From positions 124,001 through 188,000 of the forward strand of contig CATOTG010000001.1 of NCBI GenBank assembly GCA_951813015.1: a stretch of DNA of 64,000 nt, written 5' to 3'. Position numbers and translations under genes: made by a program. This stretch comes from an uncultured Thermoanaerobaculia bacterium (GTDB taxonomy: Bacteria; Acidobacteriota; Thermoanaerobaculia; Multivoradales; Multivoraceae). Positions 52,901 to 62,400 of the stretch are shown here, piece by piece (positions within the stretch are counted from its first letter, which is position 1; each line of letters starts with the position of its first letter). Below the pieces are notes generated by a model, which saw nothing but the letters and a program-made list of their open reading frames with translations, ran no database searches and had not been told where the DNA came from.

Positions 52901-53460
52901 GCGAGTGGATCAAGTGGTACTACGGCCAGGTCCGCAAGGAGGCCCTGGTCGTCGACGTGCGCTCGAACGGCGGCGGCAACGTCTCGCCGATGATCATCGA
53001 GCGATTGCGCCGCGAGACCCTGATGCTTGACTTCGAGCGCAACCGGGACTCCGTCGACACCTCGCCGGGCGGCGTCTTCCACGGCCACCTCGTCTGCGTG
53101 ATCGACGAAGACACCGCCTCGGACGGCGACCAGTTCGCCTACCAGTTCCGCCGGGCCGGACTGGGGCCGATCGTCGGCAAGCGGAGCTGGGGCGGCGTGG
53201 TCGGCATCTACGGCCGGGCGCCGCTGATCGACGGCGGCTCGGTCAACGTACCCGAGGCCGGCTCCGCCGACCCGGAGGGCAACTGGGTGATCGAGGGCTA
53301 CGGCGTCGACCCGGACATCGAGGTCACGAACCTGCCGCGCGACATCCTCGACGGCCGCGACCCGCAACTCGAGAAAGCCGTCGACCTGATGCTCGATAAG
53401 TTGGCTGAAGATCCCCGGACGCTGCCGGGCCGTCCCGCCGACCCGATCAAGACGCCATAG
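49993..53460 (+). CDS. Secreted Tricorn-type protease (TolB/WD propellers, PDZ, S41 peptidase)
   Basis: An 1155-aa protein. ATG at 49993 follows GGAGG, with a signal peptide ([18 protein letters not shown]). Two beta-propellers fill residues about 35-700 ([35 protein letters not shown]). A Tricorn C1-like helical domain ([23 protein letters not shown]), PDZ ([16 protein letters not shown]) and S41 catalytic part ([28 protein letters not shown] with the nucleophile Ser) follow. It cleaves peptides, here probably in the periplasm. An Asp/Gly-rich insert at about 575-640 interrupts the second propeller and is encoded by short tandem repeats. Confidence 0.92.
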   Translation: MIVPRQVPRATLCAIVLAAAALVPPVPAQTGEPTRLLRFPDLAGDRIAFTYAGDIWLASADGGTATRLTSHPGLELFARFSPDGSQIAFTGQYDGDEQVYVVDAAGGAPRQLTFYPAAGPLAPRWGYDYQVYGWSPDGKSVLFRSLRDGWDLGDTKLFLVDTAGGLPRPLPMPESGGGDLSPDGQRVVYSPVTRDFRHWKRYEGGWAQDLWILDIDSLESIQVTDHKRSDRDPMWIGDTIYFSSDRDGTLNLYAYEVDSGELSQLTNEDRWDVRWPSADKANRRIVYEKAGSLEIFDLGSGAARPVPIHVPTDQLARRPGRVSAANQVSGFALSPKAKRAAFSARGDIFTVPAEHGPTRNLTRSSGANDRDPAWSPDGRRIAFTSDRTGETEIWTASQDGSSEAVQLTQGSVGRHYSNLLWSPKSDRIAFIDQQGRLGIVDASVRSGDDAAAGPRDIVEVADDPRPFGTSYDWSPNGDYLAVELGDPNEFASIHIFEVESRTLTRVTSELWNDFFPVFDPGGDYLYFLSDRQFVPQIGSFEYNYAADRETYLYALALRDDTPHPFPPRSDEVEIEDDEDEDGKADGGNGGQEADGDGDGDGGNGDGDGDGDDDGDGDDDGDDDGDDDDDDSDADQADEDERDRIDLDGLARRIARFPLEADNYIGLGAAEGKVLYVRGGAGYLGRSSDIQPEVFSYDLKKREGKSLARGIGGLVLSGDGKKLLVREGRSYRLLDVGGGEAKTLSLAGLTVDRAPTEEWAQIFDEVWRRFRDFFYAPNMHGYDWEALREQYRPLLAHVGHRSDLNYVMSEMVAELNVSHAYVSGGDYEAPDRPRAALLGARFELDEDARRYRFSRIFEGQNEEPRYRSPLTEIGVDVGEGDYLFAIQGRELTPATSPFQLLREAGRGPLELTVGSSADRAEARNVLVDPIASEDALIYLAWTERSRRIVEERGGGRIGYLHIPDMSASGIREWIKWYYGQVRKEALVVDVRSNGGGNVSPMIIERLRRETLMLDFERNRDSVDTSPGGVFHGHLVCVIDEDTASDGDQFAYQFRRAGLGPIVGKRSWGGVVGIYGRAPLIDGGSVNVPEAGSADPEGNWVIEGYGVDPDIEVTNLPRDILDGRDPQLEKAVDLMLDKLAEDPRTLPGRPADPIKTP
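51715..51912 (+). repeat. Low-complexity Asp/Gly-coding repeat inside the protease gene
   Basis: Units such as GACGGCGACGG and GATGACGACGGG repeat irregularly in multiples of three, so the frame is kept. They encode a run of Asp and Gly that could bind calcium or form a flexible acidic linker. Confidence 0.75.
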
Positions 53461-53573
53461 CATGCGCGTCAGAAACACGTCGACCTAAAGGGTGCGTCGG
53501 CGTCCCCGCCGGCGCCAGACGCGATGCCGCGAAGCGGCCAGGCCCGAACTCTCATCCCGTTCAGGAGAATCCT

Positions 53574-54950
53574 GTGTCGAAGAGCCTCCACTATCTCCTC
53601 GCCGTCACGTTTGCCGCAGCACCCTCGATTCCTGCCGCCGCCAGCGACGCCAACGACTGGCCCGGCTTCCGCGGCGCGGACGGCAGCGGCATCGCCCGCT
53701 CCGGCCCGGGCCCGGCGGCCGACCTCGACCTCGACCGCAACCTGCTCTGGAAGACGAAGGTGGAGGGCCGCGGCCACTCCTCGCCGGTGGTTTCGGGAGG
53801 CCGAGTCTTCCTGACCACGGCAATCGCGGGAGACGTGATTCCCGGGGCCGGACCGCCCGAGCACACGTTCGCGGGACGGCCCTTCCATCACCCGCAGGCC
53901 ACCGACGGCAACCGCCGCCACACGATGAAGGTCATCGCCCTCGACGCCGACCAGGGCGACCTGCTCTGGTCCCGCACGGCCTACGAAGGCCGGGTCTACG
54001 ACGACCGCCACTCCGACTCGTCCTACGCCTCACCCACGCCGGTCACCGACGGCGAGCGGGTCTACGCCTACTTCGGTTCCGAGGGCGTCTACGCCTACAC
54101 CGTCGATGGGGCGCCGGTGTGGGAGCGCGACATCGGCGACATCAAGACGGTCGGCCTCGGCGTCGGCACCTCGCCCGTGCTGCACGAGGGTCTGCTCATC
54201 ATCCTGGCCGACGAGGACAGCGGCGACGACTCCTTCATCGTCGCGCTGGACGCGCTGACCGGCGAGGAGGTCTGGAAGCGCGACCGGTCGGTGCGGGCGA
54301 GCTGGGCCACGCCGATCGTGGTCGAACACGAGGAGCAGAAGCAGCTGCTGACTACCGGCAACGAGTACGTCATCGCCTACGACCCGGCCGACGGCGCCGA
54401 ACTCTGGCGGGCCAGGGGACTCGGGAACAACGTGATCCACACACCGATGACGGTGGGCGGCCTGGCGGTGTTCAGCACGGGCCACCCCGGCAAGCTCGTC
54501 TTCGCGATCCGGCTCGACAGCCGTGGCGATCTGACCGGCAGCAACGCCCCACGGGTCTGGACCTACCGCAAGGGCACCGGCTACGTACCCTCGAACCTCC
54601 TCTACGACGGCCTGCTCTACCTGACCAACGACGGCGGCGTGATCACCTGCCTCGACGCGCGCACCGGCGACGTGGTCTACGAGGGCGGCCGGCTGCCGAT
54701 CCGCGGCCGCTACTCCGCTTCCATGGTCGGCGGCGGCGGCCGCATCCTGATGGTCAACACGGACGGCGACGCCGCACTCTTCCGCGCCGGCCGGGAGCAC
54801 GAGGTCCTCGGCAGTTTCTCTCTCGGCGAGTCGGTGTGGGCGACCCCGGCGATCGTCGGCGACCGGCTCTACGTGCGTGGCCGCGAGCATCTGTTCGCGC
54901 TCGGTCCGGCCGGCAGCGAGGCCGACTCGACCGGCGGCGACGCACCCTGA
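53574..54950 (+). CDS. PQQ-like beta-propeller repeat protein, exported
   Basis: A 458-aa protein starting at GTG (AGGAG upstream) with a signal peptide (LLAVTFAAAPSIPAAAS). The body starts with DWPGFRGADGSGIA, a typical opening of Planctomycete/Acidobacterial PQQ-repeat proteins. It continues with propeller blades (VIALDADQGDLLWSRTA, VALDALTGEEVWKRD, CLDARTGDVVYEGG). Catalytic residues of quinoprotein dehydrogenases are not seen, so it may act in complex assembly or scaffolding. It is 113 bp after the protease gene. The stop is followed at once by the glycosyltransferase-tail fragment. Confidence 0.87.
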   Translation: MSKSLHYLLAVTFAAAPSIPAAASDANDWPGFRGADGSGIARSGPGPAADLDLDRNLLWKTKVEGRGHSSPVVSGGRVFLTTAIAGDVIPGAGPPEHTFAGRPFHHPQATDGNRRHTMKVIALDADQGDLLWSRTAYEGRVYDDRHSDSSYASPTPVTDGERVYAYFGSEGVYAYTVDGAPVWERDIGDIKTVGLGVGTSPVLHEGLLIILADEDSGDDSFIVALDALTGEEVWKRDRSVRASWATPIVVEHEEQKQLLTTGNEYVIAYDPADGAELWRARGLGNNVIHTPMTVGGLAVFSTGHPGKLVFAIRLDSRGDLTGSNAPRVWTYRKGTGYVPSNLLYDGLLYLTNDGGVITCLDARTGDVVYEGGRLPIRGRYSASMVGGGGRILMVNTDGDAALFRAGREHEVLGSFSLGESVWATPAIVGDRLYVRGREHLFALGPAGSEADSTGGDAP

Positions 54951-55162
54951 CCCGCCGCTGGTAGACGCTCGAAGACCCCTGGCGCCGGGCAGGCATCCTC
55001 GCCGCCGGCTGGTCCGTCCCCGCCTGGTACCCCGTCTTCTTCGCCCATTCCCTCCACGCCCACGTGCCCATCGCCCTCCGCCTGCTGGCGCTGCCGTACG
55101 CGGCAGCCGCCATCCTCATCGCAGGCGCCGCAGTGTTCGGCCGGCGGCCCCGCAAGGCTTGA
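54951..55162 (+). pseudogene. Duplicated 3' end of the glycosyltransferase gene
   Basis: The frame reads EDPWRRAGILAAGWSVPAWY, then FFAHSLHAHVPIALRLLALP to a TGA at 55160-55162. It matches the last 60 residues of the glycosyltransferase at 56542-58854 (EDPWRWAGILAAGWAVPAWY), with similarity from 54952. It lacks a start. Like its parent, it is followed directly by a GGAAATC repeat array. Confidence 0.85.
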
Positions 55163-55337
55163 AATCCCGGAGTCAGAACACGGAAATCCCGTATCCCGCC
55201 AGTAGGACAACTCGGATAGCCAACCAGGAAATCTCGGAGTGCATGTACCGAAATCTCGGAGTCACGAATCGGAAATCTCGGAATCGACGTAACGACATCT
55301 CGGAGTCCAGATGCCGAAATCTCGGAGCGACCGCCGA
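55155..55337 (+). repeat. Iteron-like array 1 (GGAAATCTCGGAGTC units)
   Basis: About seven units with core GGAAATCTCGGAGTC and 6-9 variable bases between them, mostly 21-23 bp apart; unit two is degenerate. The array ends 23 bp before the ATG of the DUF4143 ATPase. Spacing near two helical turns suggests protein-binding sites on one DNA face. Confidence 0.75.
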
Positions 55338-55359
55338 GCTCTCGCCTAGAATCGACGGG

Positions 55360-56514
55360 ATGATCACCAGAGAGACGTACCTGAGGCGAATAGCCACGGC
55401 AACCGATCGGGCGCCGGTCACCTCGCTGCTGGGACCCCGCCAGTGCGGCAAGACGACTCTGGCCCGGCAGTTCGTCTCGACCCGGAAAGCGACCATCTTC
55501 GACCTCGAGTCGGAGGCTGACGTTCGCCGGCTCAGCAACCCCGAGCTGGTTCTGGGCGAGCTCAGGGACTTCGTCGTGCTGGACGAGATCCAGGTTCTGC
55601 CGATGCTCTTCAACGTCCTCCGCGTTCTGGTGGACCGGCCCGACAGCGACACCCGCTTCCTCATCCTCGGCAGCGCCTCGCCAGACATCGTGCGCGGCGT
55701 ATCCCAGACATTGGCCGGTCGCGTCGAGTTCATCGACATGGCCGGGTTCGACCTGGAGGAAGCCGGCACGGACAACCTGCGGAAGCTCTGGCGGCGCGGC
55801 GGCTTCCCCCGCTCCTGTCTGGCGCCTTCGGAAACCGCCAGTCTCGCCTGGCGCAGAGCCTTCTTCCGGACCTTCCTGGAGCGCGACGTTCCCCAGCTTG
55901 GCATCACGATGCCCGCGCCCGCGATGCGGCGCTTCTGGACGACGCTGGCGCACTTCCACGGGCAGGTCTGGAACGCGTCCAGGCTGGGCCGGACGATCAA
56001 CGTGACCGACAAGACGGCCCGCAACTACCTCGACCTCCTGACCGGCGCCTTCATGGTCCGCCAACTCCATCCCTGGTTCGAGAACACGGCGAAACGCCAG
56101 GTCAAGGCGCCCAAGGTGTACGTCCGCGACACCGGCCTGTTGCATTCGCTGCTCGGCATCCGCGACGACCGGGAACTTCTGGGACACGTCCGGGTCGGCG
56201 CCTCCTGGGAGGGCTTCGCCATCGAGCAGGTCCTTTCCGCCCTGCGCCACCCACACGCCTGGTTCTGGGCAACCCACAGCGGCGGCGAACTGGACCTGCT
56301 GGTCCATATCCGCGGCCTTCGCATCGGCTTCGAGATGAAGTTCAGCGAAGCGCCGAAAGTGACCGGCGCCATGCGCAAGACGGCCGAGACGCTGGCTCTC
56401 GACCATCTCTTCGTCGTCTGCCCGACCACCCATACCTACCCGGTGGCCGCGAAGATCACCGTGCTCTCGGCCACCGACATCCCCGGCCTGCGAGACCGCG
56501 TCAACGCTCTGTAG
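55360..56514 (+). CDS. AAA ATPase with DUF4143 domain
   Basis: A 384-aa protein of the AAA_14/DUF4143 family. Walker A is TSLLGPRQCGKTTLARQF and Walker B-like FVVLDEIQVLPMLF. The DUF4143 C-terminal half has VYVRDTGLLHSLLGI, GASWEGFAIEQVLSAL and a nuclease-like AWFWATHSGGELDLLVHIRGLRIGFEMKFSEAPK (D-x-E-x-K pattern of PD-(D/E)xK folds). The family is very common in mobile parts of genomes, and its function is mostly unknown. The repeat array directly upstream may be its operator or target. Confidence 0.88.
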   Translation: MITRETYLRRIATATDRAPVTSLLGPRQCGKTTLARQFVSTRKATIFDLESEADVRRLSNPELVLGELRDFVVLDEIQVLPMLFNVLRVLVDRPDSDTRFLILGSASPDIVRGVSQTLAGRVEFIDMAGFDLEEAGTDNLRKLWRRGGFPRSCLAPSETASLAWRRAFFRTFLERDVPQLGITMPAPAMRRFWTTLAHFHGQVWNASRLGRTINVTDKTARNYLDLLTGAFMVRQLHPWFENTAKRQVKAPKVYVRDTGLLHSLLGIRDDRELLGHVRVGASWEGFAIEQVLSALRHPHAWFWATHSGGELDLLVHIRGLRIGFEMKFSEAPKVTGAMRKTAETLALDHLFVVCPTTHTYPVAAKITVLSATDIPGLRDRVNAL

Positions 56515-56541
56515 CCGTGAGCCGCAGTAGTCTGACGCCGC

Positions 56542-58854
56542 ATGAACCAGCCCCGCATCGCCGTCCTGCTCCCCTGCCTCAACGAGCAGGCGACGATCGC
56601 CGATGTCGTCGCGGCGTTCCAGCGCGCTCTTCCCGAGGCGGCCGTCTACGTCTGCGACAACGGGTCCGACGACGGCACGGCCGAAGCCGCCGCTGCAGCA
56701 GGCGCCACCGTGATCTCCGAGCCCCGGCGCGGCAAGGGCCGGGCCATCCGCCGCCTGTTCCGCGAGGTGGACGCCGACATCTACCTGATGGCCGACGGCG
56801 ACGGCACCTACGACGCCGAAAGTGCAGGCCGCCTCGTTTCGACCCTCCGGGAACGCGACCTCGACATGCTCGTGGCAGCCCGCAGGCGCGCCGACGCGCA
56901 CGCCTGGATGCCGCTGCGCCGCTTCGGCAACCGGCTGTTCAGCGCCCTTGCCCGCTGGCGCTGCGGCCCCCGGGTCCACGACCTCCTGTCCGGCTACCGG
57001 GTCTTCTCGCGCCGCTTCGTCGAGCGCTTTCCGGCGCGCTCCGACGGCTTCGAGGTCGAGACCGAGCTGACGCTCTTCGCCGCGTCCTCGGACTTCGCCT
57101 GGGAGGAGACCCCGTGCCCGTACTTCGCCCGGCCGGAGGGCTCGGCGAGCAAGCTCAAGGCGTTCCGCGACGGCTTCCGCATCCTGCGCACGCTCCTTTT
57201 CTCGACTCCGCCCGCGAGCCCCGAGGCGCCGGCCCGCAGTCCGCAGGCTTCATCACGCCGGTCTCCGGCTCGATACCCGCACTCGACCGACGCGGAGGGG
57301 CTGCCGACGCACATCCGCAGCACGACCCACGCCCCACCCCCGGCGCCGGAGGCCGACTGGCGCACTCAGCGGCGCCTCGGGCCCTTCCGCGCCGCCGCCC
57401 TGATCGGTGCCGTGACGCTCGCCGCAACGATCGTCTTTCTGGCGCTCAACTGGCTTGCCGTCCGCGCCGACCCCGAACCCGTCGCCGACGCGCTGCGGGC
57501 GTCCTACGGGCACCCCGAGCGCACCCTCAAGGACTCGGCCGAGCGCTTCAACGACTGCCTGCTCAGCCTGATGGCGCTCGACCGGGGCGGTTCGACCTGG
57601 GAACGGACCGTCTCGCCGCGCCGCGTGTACCGCTACACCCGCCCGCAGCGGCCGTGCGACGCGCTCGAGCAGCGGCTCGACCAGGGCGCCGTCGACGACT
57701 CGGACTTCCTGACCGTCTTCTACCACCAGTACTGGGCCGGCCAGCGCGTGATGCTGCAGTGGCTGCTGCCAAGCCTCGGCGTCGACGGGCTGCGGAACTT
57801 GCTGGAAGCGCTGACATTCGTTCTGTTGGGCGTCGGTGTTGGCGGCGCCCTGGTGCTTGCAATAACGCTCGTCACCACACCCCATCCCTGGAACCGCCAA
57901 TTTCCAGCCGTCTTCCGGCGACTGCTCCACCTGCCGACCGCTGAAGACGGGACGACGAGCCCGGCGCCCAAGGGCCGGTACCTGTTCCAGCCCGTCGCCT
58001 GCGCCGCCATCTTCGTCTGTCTGCTGCTCTTTCTCGATCTCGACGACCGCGCCGGCAGTTTCACCACCGGCGCCTCGAACCTGCTGACCCTCGTCCTGCT
58101 CATCGCGGCGCCGGCTCTGCGGATCGCCCACTGGAAACCGAAACGCCAGATTCTGCTCTTCGCCTCCTTCGGCGCGCTGATCGCCTACCACGAGCTCCTG
58201 TTCGGCAGCGCCCTGATCGGGCTGGTCGCCCTGCTGCTGGCGCTGGCGGTCGCGCCCCCGCCTTCTGCGGGCCACGGCGCCGAACCGTCCGGCCCGCTCG
58301 GCCGCGCGCGCGCCTGGCGTCGCCAACTGCTGATCCGGTGCGCCGGCGCCTACATCTCCTGCCTTTCCGCCGTCTTCCTGCTCCGGGTCCTCCTCGCCGA
58401 ACTCGTGTTCCGCGAGCCCGTGCTGTTCAAGTTCTGGGACCAGCTAGCCTTCCGGCTCTACGGCGATCCCCGGAGCTCGATTCACCCCGACATCGACCAC
58501 TTCTACTCCAGCCGGCCCACGATCGAACGATTCCTCGAGCGGGCCGCCAACCACATCGGCAACGTCGGCCTCGGCTCACGGGTCCTGGCCCTCGTCCTGA
58601 TCGTCGTCACGGCAGCAACGCTGATCGCCGGCGCCCTCTACGTCCTCCGCCGCTGGTGGTCCCTGGAAGACCCCTGGCGCTGGGCCGGCATCCTCGCCGC
58701 CGGGTGGGCGGTCCCCGCCTGGTACGCCGTCTTCTTCGCCCACTCCCTGGCTCACGTACCGGTTGCGCTTCGCCTGCTGGCGCTGTCGTACGCGGCGGCT
58801 GCGGTGCTCGCGGTCGGAGCTACGGTGTTTTGTCGGAGGACTGCAGGAACCTGA
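56542..58854 (+). CDS. GT2 glycosyltransferase fused to a polytopic membrane domain
   Basis: A 770-aa protein. Residues 1-225 are a DPM1-like GT2 domain (IAVLLPCLNEQATIADVVAAF, VCDNGSDDGTAEAA, YLMADGDGTYDAE with the DxD, and DLLSGYRVFSRRF). A Pro/Ser linker leads to about eight membrane spans (AALIGAVTLAATIVFLALNWLA, LLLALAVA, VLALVLIVVTAATLIAGALYVL, LLALSYAAAAVLAVGATVF). It may make polyprenyl-phosphate sugars and use or flip them in one protein. It follows the ATPase gene by 27 bp. Its 3' end is duplicated at 54951. Confidence 0.87.
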   Translation: MNQPRIAVLLPCLNEQATIADVVAAFQRALPEAAVYVCDNGSDDGTAEAAAAAGATVISEPRRGKGRAIRRLFREVDADIYLMADGDGTYDAESAGRLVSTLRERDLDMLVAARRRADAHAWMPLRRFGNRLFSALARWRCGPRVHDLLSGYRVFSRRFVERFPARSDGFEVETELTLFAASSDFAWEETPCPYFARPEGSASKLKAFRDGFRILRTLLFSTPPASPEAPARSPQASSRRSPARYPHSTDAEGLPTHIRSTTHAPPPAPEADWRTQRRLGPFRAAALIGAVTLAATIVFLALNWLAVRADPEPVADALRASYGHPERTLKDSAERFNDCLLSLMALDRGGSTWERTVSPRRVYRYTRPQRPCDALEQRLDQGAVDDSDFLTVFYHQYWAGQRVMLQWLLPSLGVDGLRNLLEALTFVLLGVGVGGALVLAITLVTTPHPWNRQFPAVFRRLLHLPTAEDGTTSPAPKGRYLFQPVACAAIFVCLLLFLDLDDRAGSFTTGASNLLTLVLLIAAPALRIAHWKPKRQILLFASFGALIAYHELLFGSALIGLVALLLALAVAPPPSAGHGAEPSGPLGRARAWRRQLLIRCAGAYISCLSAVFLLRVLLAELVFREPVLFKFWDQLAFRLYGDPRSSIHPDIDHFYSSRPTIERFLERAANHIGNVGLGSRVLALVLIVVTAATLIAGALYVLRRWWSLEDPWRWAGILAAGWAVPAWYAVFFAHSLAHVPVALRLLALSYAAAAVLAVGATVFCRRTAGT

Positions 58855-58945
58855 AATCCCGGAGTCGGACACCGGAAATCTCGGAATCACGACTGAGGAA
58901 ATCTCGGATCCAGATGCCGGAAATCTCGGAGTCACGCCAGGCCCG
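58855..58945 (+). repeat. Iteron-like array 2
   Basis: Four units of the same GGAAATCTCGGAGTC type with 7-9 variable bases between, starting right at the glycosyltransferase stop. The far end abuts the truncated vapC. Confidence 0.75.
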
Positions 58946-58949
58946 GTTC

Positions 58950-59016
58950 GACTTGGCGGAGGGTCGAACACGTAGACGAGCACGTTCGTGTCGACGAAGC
59001 AGAGTTCAGCGCTCAT
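58950..59016 (-). pseudogene. Truncated VapC/PIN toxin
   Basis: The start MSAELCFVDTNVLVYVFD is an intact PIN N-terminus. After about 20 residues the frame continues into the GGAAATC array, so the remaining catalytic residues are lost. Its ATG overlaps the 3' end of the antitoxin gene by 11 bp, the normal layout of such pairs. Confidence 0.8.
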
Positions 59017-59236
59017 GAAGCTCGTCGCGGGTCCAGGTGGCGCCCCCGCGGCCGGCGCCGGCAGTACTCGAGAGCCTCAGGAGACGCCCGACGGCCTCAC
59101 GTCGCCGTTGCGGTTCGCCAGAGGCGTACACCTCGAGGCATCGCCGAAGCACGGCGTTTACCGACGTGTGTTCTTTGAGTGCTCGTATCCTGGCTCGCTT
59201 GAGGATCTCCCGTTCGACTGTGATGGTCAGGTTCAT
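59006..59236 (-). CDS. Ribbon-helix-helix antitoxin (VapB-like), now without its toxin
   Basis: A 76-aa protein. The N-terminal ribbon-helix-helix reads MNLTITVEREILKRARIRAL with HTSVNAVLRRCLEVYA, and the C-terminal tail would bind a toxin (WTRDELHER). The ORF is intact while the vapC behind it is truncated. It may persist as an orphan repressor. The gap 59237-59499 to drmD shows no gene. Confidence 0.82.
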   Translation of the reverse strand: MNLTITVEREILKRARIRALKEHTSVNAVLRRCLEVYASGEPQRRREAVGRLLRLSSTAGAGRGGATWTRDELHER

Positions 59237-59499
59237 GTATGCCTCGTCAGAATGAACACGAAATCAGTGTAGCGGGGTATCCGGGTGCGCACTCTTCCTT
59301 CCGTCACACCTGCCAACTCCGGGAGCGACGCCGTCTCGCTGTTGAACCGCCGTCTCGGCCATGGGCTTGGTCCTCTCGGCGCCCGACGGCGGCAAGGTAC
59401 GCGGCGCGCATACACTCCCCGGAGTCCGTCAACACAACTTGACACAGGACACGTCTCCGCCAACGGGCGGCGCCCGAGGTCGCGCCAGCAAGAGAGGGA

Positions 59500-62400
59500 A
59501 TGCAGCAGGCACAAGCAGGCACCGACATCCCCCGGGTCGGCATGCTCGCCCGGGTCCGCAACCGCCGCGGGATCGTCGCGTCCGTCAGTCCTTGCGACAA
59601 TCCGCACGGCGGCGACGCCGGCCGCCTGCACCTGGTGCAGGTCGAGTACAAGGACCACGACGCGCCGCACAGCGAGCGCCTCCTGTGGGAACTCGAACCG
59701 GGCCGTGAACTCCTGGCGCCGAACCGGCTGCCACGGGTCCGCGAGAGCGCGCCGATGCCGGCCGAGGACTTCGACGCCCTGTTGCGCGCCGCGCGCTGGA
59801 CCGCGCTCATGCCCTGCGTCGACCCGGACGGCGAAGGTCCGCTCGACCGCCAGCCGGTGTCGAGCCCCCTGCACAGCGGCGTCCGGGTCGAGGAGTACCA
59901 GCTCGAGCCGCTCCTGCGGGCGCTGCGGATGCCCCGGGTCAACCTGCTGATCGCCGACGACGTCGGCCTCGGCAAGACGGTCGAGGCGGGTCTCATCCTC
60001 AAGGAGCTCCTCCTGCGCCGGCGCATCCGCCGGGTGCTCGTCCTCGTCCCGGCGGCTCTGCGCCTGCAGTGGCGGGACGAACTCGACGACAAGTTCGCGT
60101 TGCCGTTCGAGATCGTCGACCGGGGACGGACCGAGAACCTGCGCCGGGAACTGGGCATCGACGCGAATCCCTGGCGCTCGTTCAGCCGCATCGTTGCCTC
60201 GTACCACTACCTGCGACAGCCCGACATCCAGGAGCAATTCCTGGCCGCCAGCCGCGCCGGCGAAGACTCGCCTCGCCTCCCCTGGGACCTGCTGATCGTC
60301 GACGAGTGCCACAACCTGATGCCGTCGCCGTTCGGCGCCGACAGCGAGCTGTGCCAGATGCTGCGCCGGATCGCCCCGTGCTTCGAGCACCGGCTCTTCC
60401 TCTCTGCGACGCCGCACAACGGGCACACTCGCTCCTTCACCGGCCTGCTGGAGATTCTCGACCCGGTGCGGTTCAGCCAGACGGACGAACTGACGGACGT
60501 GCAGAGGCGCCGCGCACGCCAACTGGTCATCCGCCGCCTCAAGCGCGAACTGAACCAGCAGAGCGCCTCGCCCCGCTTCTGTCGACGGAACCAACCGGCG
60601 CCGCTCCTGCTCTACCGCGACCCGCGCGAAGCCGCCCTCTCCACGGCCTTCGCCGCCTTCCGCACCGCCGTCCGTCGCGCCATCGCGGCCGGCCATGCCG
60701 GCGAGCGGGCGGGGACCTTCGCCATCGAGATCCTTGGCAAACGCCTGCTCTCCTGCCCGACCGCCTTCGCCGACTCCTGGCGCCGGACGCGCGACGGCTA
60801 CGCGCGCGCCGAGCAGGCCGCCGACGCGGCGACCGACGCCGACGTCGCGGCGGCGAAGCGCTCCGTCGAGCGGGAAACGTCGGACGACCGGGAGACCGAG
60901 CAGCGGACTGGCACGGCAGCCGGCGTCGTCGGCGCCTGGCTGCGCAACGTCGCGGACTCCGTGGAGGCCGAGATGACCGCCATCGACGTCGCGTTGGACG
61001 ACCTCGGCTTCGTTGCCGAGGGCCCGCCGGCCGTCGAACAGGACCCGAGCGCCGACGCCCGGCTCGACGCCCTGACCGAACTGATCGAACGACTCCTGCT
61101 TCTCCCGCGCGCACCCGGCGAAGCGCCGGCCTTCCGCGACGATGAACGGCTCGTTGTCTTCACCGAGTACAAGACGACCCTGGACTACCTCGAACGCCGG
61201 CTGCGCGAACTGTACGACGCGAACGGCGAGGCCGCCGCTCCCCAAGTGCTCACGCTCTTCGGCGCCGGCGGCCAGGACGGCATGAGCGACGCCGCCCGCG
61301 AACGGGTCCGCGAAGCCTTCAACGACCCCGACTCCGCCGTGCGCATCCTGGTGGCGACGGACGCCGCCTCGGAAGGGCTCAACCTGCATCGCAGCGCCCG
61401 CTGCCTCCTGCACTACGACTGCCCCTGGAACCCCTCGCGCCTGGAGCAGCGGAACGGCCGCCTCGACCGCTACGGCCAGGCCCGCGACGTGACCGTGCAC
61501 CACTTCCTCAGCGACGACGACCCGGATCTGAAGTTCCTCGACCACGTCATCCGCAAGGCGGACGAGATCCGGGAAGATCTCGGATCGGTCAACGAGCTGT
61601 TCGACACCGCCGCCCACAAGCGGCTGGTCGAGGGCGAGGATCTGGCGAGAGTCCAGTTCGAGTTGGACCATGGACTGTCGACGGAACGGGAACGAGCACG
61701 CGACCAGGGAATCCCCGGCCTCTTCAGCCGCGCCGACCCCGGGCATGCCGGCGCCCCGTTCGCCCCCGGCCGCGTGGACACGCCCGCCGCATCCGGCAGC
61801 GCGCCCGACGCCCTCCTCCGCCAACTCGCCCGCGAAATCGACTTCCACCCGGCCGCGCTCAGGCAAACGCTGGAAACCGCAATGGCGATGACGAGCGGCC
61901 GCCCGCAACTCGACCGCGCTCCAACTCCCCACAACGACGACGGGAACGGCGCCGCCGACTTCTGGCGGCTCCTGCACCCCGACCTTCCCGGATGGCGCGA
62001 CACGATCGACGAATCCCTGCGGACGGCCTCACGGGACGGCGTCGCCGGCCCCATCCGGCGCCTCGCCTTCGACGCGGACTCCCTGCTGCGCAAGATCGGC
62101 GGCCGCGACGTGTTCTCGCCCCGGCCCGAAGTCGCCCTGCTGCACCTGGCCCATCCCCTGATCGAGCGCGCTTTGCGGGCCCTGACCCTGCGGCGCCTGC
62201 CGGGCCCCGCCGAGGCGGCACGCTGGACCGTGCGGCGCGGCGGCGTGCCCCGCGGCATGGACGCCCTGATTCTCCTCAGCCTGGAAGAACTGGCGGTCAA
62301 CGAGCTGCGCGAGACCTTCCACCACTGGGTGCGAACGATCGTCCTTCCCGTGCGAGGCGGCGCGCTCGAAAACCCCATGGCCCATGTGACGGCCCGGAAC

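Noticed and set aside
49681..53478. 1265-codon minus-strand ORF opposite the Tricorn protease
   Set aside because: No domain or signal; composition is typical of antisense frames of GC-rich genes.
55155..58945. CRISPR arrays
   Set aside because: The GGAAATC arrays have repeats of about 15 bp and spacers of only 6-9 bp that are partly similar; no cas gene is present.
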